The translations under genes and the position numbers were made by a program. The notes under the pieces were generated by a model. That model did not search any database and was not told the DNA's origin. It saw only the letters and a list, made by a program, of their open reading frames with translations. Below, in pieces: positions 1 through 6,139 of a stretch of 8,469 nucleotides of DNA. The DNA is from a bacterium (GTDB lineage: Bacteria; Verrucomicrobiota; Kiritimatiellia; UBA8416): contig JAIFLS010000099.1 of the NCBI GenBank assembly GCA_020048935.1, forward strand, positions 1 to 8,469. Direction: 5' to 3'. Each line of letters opens with the position of its first letter. The stretch's first letter is position 1.

Positions 1-198
1 GCGCAAACCCGCCCCAGCCAGCGCCCCGCCCTCTAGTCAGTCTCCTTCCGCCTGCCTCCAGGTGCGACGAATTTCATTTTCTGAACGGCTGAAGCGGGGC
101 ACGCGTAATAACCGAATAATTCATTACAGACAAAACCGCATCGGTTTAGTAGCATTACCAACGTTCGCGAAAACTTAACCCGTGGAAAGTGTATTGCC
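1..198 (+). promoter_or_regulatory. Leader region upstream of hydG
   Basis: The first 36 bases read in frame 1 as AQTRPSQRPAL followed by TAG. They could be the last codons of an upstream gene, but this is too short to identify. Bases 37-60 are pyrimidine-rich, and from about 62 the sequence becomes AT-richer, as expected of an intergenic leader. A partial palindrome lies at 105-127: GTAAT at 105-109 mirrors ATTAC at 123-127, and GAATAATTC at 114-122 is itself palindromic around one base. A further 8 bp palindrome, TTCGCGAA, lies at 164-171. I see no clear -35/-10 pair, no FNR-type TTGAT-N4-ATCAA box and no sigma-54 motif. A promoter here is inferred only from the gap and the composition. Confidence 0.35.
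184..189 (+). promoter_or_regulatory. Ribosome binding site of hydG
   Basis: GGAAAG lies nine bases before the ATG at 199. This supports that ATG as the start of hydG; no better-placed start codon is seen nearby. Confidence 0.6.
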
Positions 199-1575
199 AT
201 GTTCATCAATGAAAACGAGATTCTCAAAACCCTGACCCGCGGTGCGGCCCCGGACGCCGGACGGATCGACGCAATCCTCGCGCATGCCCGCGAGATGAAA
301 GGCATCAGCGCCGACGAGGTGGCCGCGCTGTGTACCATCAGCGACCCGGAGCAGATGGCCGCGCTGTTCGAGACCGCCCGCACCATCAAAGACGAGATCT
401 ACGGGCAGCGCCTGGTCGTCTTCGCACCTTTGTATGTATCCAACCTCTGCGGCAACGAATGCCTCTACTGCGCCTTCCGTGCCCGCAACACCGCCATCAA
501 GCGCCGGTCCCTGACCAGTGCGGAGATCGCCCAGGAGACGCGCATCCTGATCGACCAGGGCCATAAGCGCGTGCTGCTGGTCGCGGGCGAATCCTACCCG
601 CAGCAGGGCTTCCAGTACATCCTGGATGCCATCGAGACGGTCTACAGCGTCAAGCACGGCAACGGCGAGATCCGGCGGGTAAACGTGAACGTGGCGCCGC
701 TCAGTGTCGAGGAGTTCAAGCAACTCAAGGCGGCGAAGATCGGCACCTACCAGATTTTCCAGGAGACGTATCATCACGAGACCTACGCGAATGTGCATGT
801 CAACGGCAAGAAGCGCGACTACGACTGGCGCATCACGGCGATCGACCGCGCGATGGAGGCAGGGATCGACGATGTCGGCATCGGGGTGCTGTTCGGGCTG
901 GCGGACTGGCGCTTCGAGCTGCTGGCGCTGATGCAGCATATCGCCCACATGGAGCAGAAGTTCGGCGTAGGACCGCATACGATCAGTGTGCCGCGGCTGG
1001 AACCGGCCACGGGCGCGGATCTCGCCAGTCACCCGCCGAAGCCGGTCAGTGATATCGATTTCCGCAAGATCGTCGCCATCCTGCGGCTGGCGGTCCCCTA
1101 CACCGGCATCATCATGTCCACCCGCGAGACCCCGAACATGCGGCGCGAGACCTTCGCGCTGGGCGTCTCGCAGATCTCCGCCGGCAGCCGGACCAACCCC
1201 GGCGGCTATGCCGAGGACGAGCAGATGGATTCGAGCCAGTTCTCGCTCGGCGACCATCGCTCACTGGACGAGGTCATCCGCTCAGTCGCCGAACTGGGCT
1301 ACATCCCCTCGTTCTGCACCGGCTGCTACCGGCTCGGACGCACGGGCGCGGATTTCATGGACCTGGCCAAGCCGGGCGAGATCAAGCTGCACTGCGCCCC
1401 TAACGCGATCTCGACATTCGAGGAGTATCTGATGGATTATGCCTCACCCGAGACCCGAGTTGTGGGTGAGGCGTTGATCGCCAGCACGATCACCGGGATG
1501 CCGCCCGAGGCGGCGCGGCGCTCGCAAACGCTGCTTGACCAGGTTAAGGCCGGAAAACACGACGTGTATTGCTGA
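199..1575 (+). CDS. hydG: [FeFe] hydrogenase H-cluster radical SAM maturase HydG
   Basis: 458 aa, close to the usual HydG length of about 460-475. HydG is a cytoplasmic radical SAM tyrosine lyase. It cleaves tyrosine to p-cresol and dehydroglycine, and turns the latter into CO and cyanide bound on iron, giving the diatomic ligands of the H-cluster. Two cluster sites are visible. The radical SAM CX3CX2C motif is C84, C88 and C91. The C-terminal CX2CX22C motif is C373, C376 and C399; it binds the auxiliary cluster that carries the dangler iron and separates HydG from ThiH. The segment IFQETYHHETY (186-196) is also typical of the family. The next gene starts 8 bp after the stop codon, and hydF follows that, so this is a maturation operon. 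Both cluster motifs are intact, so the protein should be active. Identity is very secure. Confidence 0.97.
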   Translation: MFINENEILKTLTRGAAPDAGRIDAILAHAREMKGISADEVAALCTISDPEQMAALFETARTIKDEIYGQRLVVFAPLYVSNLCGNECLYCAFRARNTAIKRRSLTSAEIAQETRILIDQGHKRVLLVAGESYPQQGFQYILDAIETVYSVKHGNGEIRRVNVNVAPLSVEEFKQLKAAKIGTYQIFQETYHHETYANVHVNGKKRDYDWRITAIDRAMEAGIDDVGIGVLFGLADWRFELLALMQHIAHMEQKFGVGPHTISVPRLEPATGADLASHPPKPVSDIDFRKIVAILRLAVPYTGIIMSTRETPNMRRETFALGVSQISAGSRTNPGGYAEDEQMDSSQFSLGDHRSLDEVIRSVAELGYIPSFCTGCYRLGRTGADFMDLAKPGEIKLHCAPNAISTFEEYLMDYASPETRVVGEALIASTITGMPPEAARRSQTLLDQVKAGKHDVYC

Positions 1576-1583
1576 GTGTGAGA

Positions 1584-3011
1584 ATGACCGCAACCCGTAC
1601 AGAAAGTGACGCACTCGGGGAATGCGACATCCCTGCTGGGGCGCTTTACGGCATCCACACCTGCCGGGCCATGGACAACACACCCATGGCGGGGCGTCCG
1701 GTACATGCCGGGCTGATCCATGCCTACGGCACGGTCAAACTCGCCTGCGTGCAGACAATCCATGAACTCGGACGCTGGGACACGCACACCTACGCCGCGA
1801 TCGTGGAGGCCTGCAACGAGATGCGCGAGGGTCTGCTCGATGCCCACATCCGGGTCGATGCCCTACAGGGCGGGGCGGGCACCTCGACCAACATGAACGT
1901 CAACGAGGTGCTCACCAACCGGGCGCTGCAGATTCTCGGCCACCCGGCCGGTTCCTACGACATCCTGCATCCGGTTCTCGACCTGAATTGCTACCAATCG
2001 ACCAACGACACCTACCCCACCGCCTTGCGGGTGGCGGCGATCAGCGGCGTCCGGTCGCTGGAACAGGCGGTCATCGCCCTGCAGGAGGCATTCGAGGACC
2101 GGGAGAAGGCATTCGCGGATGTGGTCAAGGTCGGGCGCACCGAGATGCAGGACGCTGTGCTCACCACCATGGGCCGCAGCATGAGCGCATACGCTGAAGC
2201 GTTCAGCCGCGACCGCTGGCGCCTGTACAAGTGCGAGGAGCGCCTGCGGGTCGTGAACCTCGGGGGCACGGCGATCGGCACCGGCATCGGTGCGCCGCGC
2301 GAGTATATCTTCCGCGTCACCGATGCCCTGCGCAGCCTGACCGGGTTCGGGCTCGCGCGGGCGGAGAACCTGGTCGAGGCGACGCAGAACACCGACAGCT
2401 TCGTGGAAGTCAGCGGGATTCTCAAGGCCTGCGCCAGCAACCTGCTCAAATGCGCGGGCGACATCCGCCTGATGGCCAGCGGGCCGGATGCCGGGTTTGG
2501 CGAACTGACGCTGCCCGCGCTGCAGACCGGATCCTCCATCATGCCTGGCAAAATCAACCCGGTCATTCCGGAGGCCGTCACGCAAGCCGCCATCCGGGTC
2601 GTGTCCAACGATCTGGCGCTCACCCAGGCCGCCTCGCTCGGCAATCTGGAACTCAACGCGTTCATGCCGCTGATCGCCGATAGCCTGCTCGACAGTCTTT
2701 CGCTGCTGACCGCCGCGTGCGACCGTTTCGCGCGACTTTGCGTGCGGGGGCTGAAGGTCAATGCCGAACGCTGCGCCCGCCACACCAGCGGTTCCATCGC
2801 CACCGCCACCGCGCTGGTCGCGCCGCTAGGCTACAAGCAGGCCGAGGCCGTGCTGACGGAATCCCGCGCCACGGGAAAATCGATCGCGGATATTCTCGAA
2901 CGACGCGGACTGATGAGCCGCGCGGATTTCGATGCGCTGATCACCCCCGAAAGCGTCACCCGCCTAGGCTCCCCGGAAGGAAAGGACACCGTCGATGCAA
3001 AACACGCCTAA
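1584..3011 (+). CDS. Aspartate ammonia-lyase / fumarase superfamily lyase in the H-cluster maturation operon
   Basis: 475 aa from ATG 1584, the usual length of aspartases (about 470-480). GTG 1578 and TTG 1569 are alternative starts in frame; no start has a strong ribosome binding site, so translation is probably coupled to hydG. Superfamily motifs are in order: GTSTNMN (99-105), QSTND (138-142), and the signature GSSIMPGKINP (316-326) with the catalytic-loop serines 317/318, K323 and N325. A normal C-terminal domain begins near GYKQ (416). The predicted reaction is aspartate to fumarate plus ammonia in the cytoplasm. Two positions are odd. The GRT-x-xQD segment reads GRTEMQDAVLTTMG, with Glu187 where fumarases and Bacillus aspartase have His and E. 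coli AspA has Gln, and Leu replaces the usual Pro after DAV. Its 3' end overlaps hydF by 17 bp. The context suggests it supplies ammonia for the azadithiolate bridge (inference). The superfamily is certain; substrate specificity is less so. Confidence 0.88.
   Translation: MTATRTESDALGECDIPAGALYGIHTCRAMDNTPMAGRPVHAGLIHAYGTVKLACVQTIHELGRWDTHTYAAIVEACNEMREGLLDAHIRVDALQGGAGTSTNMNVNEVLTNRALQILGHPAGSYDILHPVLDLNCYQSTNDTYPTALRVAAISGVRSLEQAVIALQEAFEDREKAFADVVKVGRTEMQDAVLTTMGRSMSAYAEAFSRDRWRLYKCEERLRVVNLGGTAIGTGIGAPREYIFRVTDALRSLTGFGLARAENLVEATQNTDSFVEVSGILKACASNLLKCAGDIRLMASGPDAGFGELTLPALQTGSSIMPGKINPVIPEAVTQAAIRVVSNDLALTQAASLGNLELNAFMPLIADSLLDSLSLLTAACDRFARLCVRGLKVNAERCARHTSGSIATATALVAPLGYKQAEAVLTESRATGKSIADILERRGLMSRADFDALITPESVTRLGSPEGKDTVDAKHA
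2975..2986 (+). promoter_or_regulatory. Ribosome binding site of hydF inside the lyase gene
   Basis: A purine-rich GGAAGGAAAGGA ends eight bases before ATG 2995. It lies within the last codons of the lyase gene. It gives hydF its own strong translation start despite the 17 bp overlap and settles the start choice. Confidence 0.7.
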
Positions 3012-4251
3012 GGGGCTGCGCCTTCATATCGGGCTTTTCGGTCGCCGCAATGTCGGCAAGTCCTCGCTGCTGAACGCCGTCACCCGGCAGGCGGTCTCGA
3101 TCGTGTCCGACACAGCCGGCACGACGACCGATCCGGTCGAGAAACCGATGGAAATGCTGCCGATCGGCCCAGTCGTGTTCATTGATACCGCCGGGATCGA
3201 CGATGTCGGTGCCCTGGGGGAAAAGCGGATCGCGAAGACGCGACAGGTATTCGACCGCACGGATATCGCCATCATCGTGACCGATGCCGGACAATGGGGC
3301 GCTTTCGAAGAGGCTCTTGTCGACGATTTTCTCCGTCGCCGCACTCCAATTGCCGTCGTGTTCAATAAGGTCGATCTTGGCCGCCCCGACGCGACTCGCA
3401 AGACCGACCTGCAGTCCCGCCAGATCCCGTTCATCGAAGTCGCCGCCACCGAACCCGAAGACTGCCGTCACCGCTTCCGCGAGATGCTGATCGGCTGCCT
3501 GCCCGAGGATTATCTAGAGAAGCAGACCATCATCGGCGACCTGGTCAATCCTGGCGATGTCGTCATGCTAGTGGTCCCCATCGACCTCGAGGCGCCCAAG
3601 GGACGGCTAATCCTGCCGCAGGTGCAAACGATCCGCGACCTGCTGGATCACGACGCCTGCTGCTTGGTGGTCAAGGAACGCGAACTGCGCGACGCCCTGG
3701 GTCGCCTGCGACAGCCACCGGCCCTCGTGGTCACCGACTCGCAAGCGTTTCTCAAAGTCGCGGCCGACACGCCCGACGACGTGCGCCTGACCTCGTTCTC
3801 GATCCTCTTCGCCCGCATGAAGGGCGACCTGCACAGCTTCGCCCAAGGGGCAAGGGCGATCGACAACCTGCGCACCGGCGATCGCATTCTCGTGGCCGAG
3901 GCCTGCACGCATCACCAGATCGGCGACGACATCGGCCGCGTGAAGATCCCGCGATGGCTGACCCAGTACGTTGGCGGCAAGCTGCATTTCGACCATATCC
4001 AGGGCTGTGAGTTCCCAGAGGATATCACTCCCTACAAACTCGTCATCCACTGCGGCTCCTGCACTTTCAACCGGCGCAACCTGCTTTCGCGCATCGAAAA
4101 GTGCCAGGCGACAGGGGTACCAGTCACCAACTACGGAATCGCCATCGCCAAGTCGCTTGGGATAATCGAGAGAGCGCTCGCCCCCTTCCCCGCCGCGCTG
4201 GATGCCTACAGGCAAGTCAACGAATCGGGGCGGGTGAAAACGAGGGTGTAA
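2995..4251 (+). CDS. hydF: [FeFe] hydrogenase maturation GTPase HydF
   Basis: 418 aa, a normal HydF length. HydF is the cytoplasmic scaffold on which the [2Fe] subcluster of the H-cluster is completed before transfer to the apo-hydrogenase. The N-terminal GTPase domain shows the P-loop GRRNVGKS (16-23), the switch I region around AGTTTDP (41-47), DTAG (64-67) and NKVD (124-127). The C-terminal cluster domain shows the HydF hallmark CxHx45HCxxC: C304, H306, H352, C353 and C356. The x45 spacing is within the known family range. The middle region (about 180-290) matches the HydF dimerisation domain by position only. All key residues are present, so function is expected to be intact. It is the last gene of the hydG-lyase-hydF set, and the gene beyond it is on the opposite strand. 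Confidence 0.96.
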   Translation: MQNTPKGLRLHIGLFGRRNVGKSSLLNAVTRQAVSIVSDTAGTTTDPVEKPMEMLPIGPVVFIDTAGIDDVGALGEKRIAKTRQVFDRTDIAIIVTDAGQWGAFEEALVDDFLRRRTPIAVVFNKVDLGRPDATRKTDLQSRQIPFIEVAATEPEDCRHRFREMLIGCLPEDYLEKQTIIGDLVNPGDVVMLVVPIDLEAPKGRLILPQVQTIRDLLDHDACCLVVKERELRDALGRLRQPPALVVTDSQAFLKVAADTPDDVRLTSFSILFARMKGDLHSFAQGARAIDNLRTGDRILVAEACTHHQIGDDIGRVKIPRWLTQYVGGKLHFDHIQGCEFPEDITPYKLVIHCGSCTFNRRNLLSRIEKCQATGVPVTNYGIAIAKSLGIIERALAPFPAALDAYRQVNESGRVKTRV

Positions 4252-4334
4252 CATTTTAATGGGTTAATAGCCCGGTACCCGTCCGAAACCGCCCGCATAC
4301 TCTCGCTAGAACCTGTTTGAATAACCCTATACAG
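4252..4334. other. Convergent intergenic gap between hydF and the ABC transporter operon
   Basis: 83 bp between two stop codons facing each other. It is AT-richer than hydF. GGGTTA at 4261-4266 mirrors TAACCC at 4322-4327, and a three-base-pair hairpin GGG/CCC is possible at 4261-4273. Neither is followed by a T-run in either direction. I see no convincing intrinsic terminator, so termination may rely on Rho or lie inside the coding ends. The base composition changes across this gap. Confidence 0.5.
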
Positions 4335-5264
4335 CTATCCTTTGACGGCGCCGCTGGACAAACCGGCCACGAATTCCCGTTGCAGCGCGAAGAATAGAAT
4401 CGCCGGGGGAATGATGGCAAGCAGCGTACCAGCCAGGAATACACCATATTGCTGAGTGTAGACACCTATATACTGGTTCAGGACAACGGGCAGAGTGAGT
4501 TTGGATTGCGTTTGGAGATATATCTGGGGACCGATGAAATTGTTCCAGTTGCCAAGGAAGGTGATCAGGCAAAAAGCCCCGGTCATTGGGCGCACCAATG
4601 GCATGACAATCCGGTAGTAGATGCCGAACTCGCTGGCACCGTCGATCCGGGCCGCCTCGATCAGGCTATCGGGCACGGCAACCATCGACTGCCGGAACAG
4701 GAACATCCCGAACACACTGCAGGCGCCGGGAACCAGCAATGCCATGTACGAGTCCATCCAGCCGAACGAGAAGATCATCCGGTAGATCGGTGCCAGGAAC
4801 AACATTCCCGGAAACATCATGGAACCGGCCATAAAGGCCATGATGACCTTTTTGCCCCGGAACGTGTATTTTGAGAGGGCATAGCCACCCATCGAGGTAA
4901 AGAACAGATTGATCGATGTGGCCGCCGAAGCCAGGAACAGGGAATTGACCACATACTCCCAGAAGTACACTTTACCTACGACGCTATCCTCTCCGTTCAG
5001 CAGGGTTCGGAAATTGTCCAGATTAATGGTGCGGGTGCTCCATTCGGAAATAGGAGGCAGGAAGCTGTACTGCATGAGCACATCCTTATCCTTGAACGCG
5101 GAGCTCACGAGCCAGACAAAGGGACTCAGAACCAGGAATGCCGCGCACCCGAGGAGAATGTAGCGCAAGCAGGCCCCGGCAATCTCTGCATCGCGCGGAT
5201 ATACCCAGCGCAAGATCATATACAGCCCGGCGAAAAGCAACAGTGTCATTTGTATTCCGGTCAT
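4335..5264 (-). CDS. Carbohydrate ABC transporter permease, MalG type
   Basis: 309 aa from ATG 5264. This start overlaps the stop codon of the MalF-type gene as ATGA and is preceded by GGGGACGG, so it is preferred over the longer frame that opens at 5327. The protein is an inner-membrane subunit that pairs with the neighbouring MalF-type permease to form the sugar channel. The cytoplasmic EAA loop that docks on the ATPase is clear: EAARIDGA at 203-210, continuing to IVMP near 219-222. Hydrophobic segments lie at about 5-22, 33-53, 104-130, 140-160, 172-192, 226-240 and 274-294. The first is an extra N-terminal helix ahead of the usual six-helix MalG layout. The C-terminal FVAGLSSGAVKG is typical of sugar permeases of this group. 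The substrate cannot be read from the permease. It is the last gene of the operon. Confidence 0.93.
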   Translation of the reverse strand: MTGIQMTLLLFAGLYMILRWVYPRDAEIAGACLRYILLGCAAFLVLSPFVWLVSSAFKDKDVLMQYSFLPPISEWSTRTINLDNFRTLLNGEDSVVGKVYFWEYVVNSLFLASAATSINLFFTSMGGYALSKYTFRGKKVIMAFMAGSMMFPGMLFLAPIYRMIFSFGWMDSYMALLVPGACSVFGMFLFRQSMVAVPDSLIEAARIDGASEFGIYYRIVMPLVRPMTGAFCLITFLGNWNNFIGPQIYLQTQSKLTLPVVLNQYIGVYTQQYGVFLAGTLLAIIPPAILFFALQREFVAGLSSGAVKG

Positions 5265-6139
5265 TCCGTCCCCACGATCTTGATTTGAATCGAGCTCACG
5301 GTGAAGATGATGAGCGCAAGCAGCCAACCGATCGCGGCTCCCGTCCCGAGGTCACCGCTTTCAAAGGCATTGGTGTACAGATACCCCACAATCGTCAGGC
5401 CTGCATTATTAGGCCCGAAGCCACCCAGCAAAGAATACGGCAATTCGAACAGCTGGTAAGAACCGATGGTGCTCATGACCACGACAAAAATAGCAACCGG
5501 CTTGATTTGCGGTAGCGTGATATGCCAGAACACCTGAAAGCGATTGGCGCCATCGACCCGCGCGGCCTCGACGAGCGTTTCGTCAACATTCTGCAGCGCC
5601 GCCAGGAAATAGATCATATTGAAGCCGACATACATCCAAAGCGAAACGATGATCAAGGCCGGCATAACCAGGCCTGGACTCGACAGCCAGCGCTCATCAA
5701 GGCCCCATCCGACCAATGATTGCAGCCCGCGGTTGAAGAGACCGAAGCGAGGGGTGAAAATGACTGAAAACAGAATACCCACAAAAATCTGTCCAACGAG
5801 ATGCGGACTGAAAAGGATCAGGCGGAACAGATTGCGGACGCGGCTCTTCCCGGTATTGAGCAGGAGCGCCAGCCCCAATGACAAGGGAAGCTGGATCAGT
5901 ACCGAAACCACGGCAAAGATAGTCGTATTCTTTACGGCCTTGTAGAAATCCGGATCACCGAGGACAAATCGGAAATTGGAGAGTCCCACAAAGACCGCAC
6001 TGCGCGGGCCGTTGGTCTGGTGGAACGCCAGCCAGATGGCATTCAGGAACGGATAGATAAAGAACACGGACGTCAGCACGATGTAGGGCGTCAGAAAACA
6101 CCAGGGGGCCGCCGCCATTTTGCGCGAGGTTTTGTTCAT
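5261..6139 (-). CDS. Carbohydrate ABC transporter permease, MalF type
   Basis: 292 aa, the common length for short MalF/UgpA-like sugar permeases, which lack the large periplasmic loop of E. coli MalF. It has six likely membrane helices, at about 13-39, 72-95, 106-128, 157-180, 213-233 and 264-288. The EAA loop is EAARVDGA at 191-198, ending in ITLP at 207-210; this is the contact with the ATPase. The N-terminal PYIVLTSVFFIYPF segment is typical of the family. The start ATG overlaps the stop of the solute-binding-protein gene as ATGA, and its own stop overlaps the MalG-type start in the same way. The two permeases are therefore translationally coupled and should be made in equal amounts. Together they form the membrane channel of an importer. 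Confidence 0.94.
   Translation of the reverse strand: MNKTSRKMAAAPWCFLTPYIVLTSVFFIYPFLNAIWLAFHQTNGPRSAVFVGLSNFRFVLGDPDFYKAVKNTTIFAVVSVLIQLPLSLGLALLLNTGKSRVRNLFRLILFSPHLVGQIFVGILFSVIFTPRFGLFNRGLQSLVGWGLDERWLSSPGLVMPALIIVSLWMYVGFNMIYFLAALQNVDETLVEAARVDGANRFQVFWHITLPQIKPVAIFVVVMSTIGSYQLFELPYSLLGGFGPNNAGLTIVGYLYTNAFESGDLGTGAAIGWLLALIIFTVSSIQIKIVGTE

Noticed and set aside
61..198. FNR box or sigma-54 promoter ahead of hydG
   Set aside because: No TTGAT-N4-ATCAA or TGGC/TGC pair with the required spacing can be found in the leader.
175..1257. Long minus-strand open frame (360 aa) opposite hydG
   Set aside because: It is the mirror of a GC-rich gene with intact HydG motifs. Its translation is rich in Arg, Asp and Leu with no recognisable domain, as expected of a shadow frame.
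1863..2809. Two long minus-strand open frames opposite the lyase gene
   Set aside because: They are shadows of the lyase gene, which has all its superfamily motifs. Neither shows domain-like composition.
4261..4327. GGGTTA/TAACCC inverted repeat as a bidirectional terminator
   Set aside because: The arms are six bases, 55 bp apart and followed by no T-run, so it does not qualify as an intrinsic terminator.
1567..4459. 13 bp identical match TATTGCTGAGTGT at 1567-1579 and 4447-4459
   Set aside because: The two copies lie in unrelated coding contexts with different reading and no extension beyond the match, so chance is the simplest explanation.
5265..5327. Longer start for the MalG-type permease
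   Set aside because: The extra 21 residues are polar, overlap the preceding gene and lack a ribosome binding site. ATG 5264 has an ATGA overlap and a purine-rich site.
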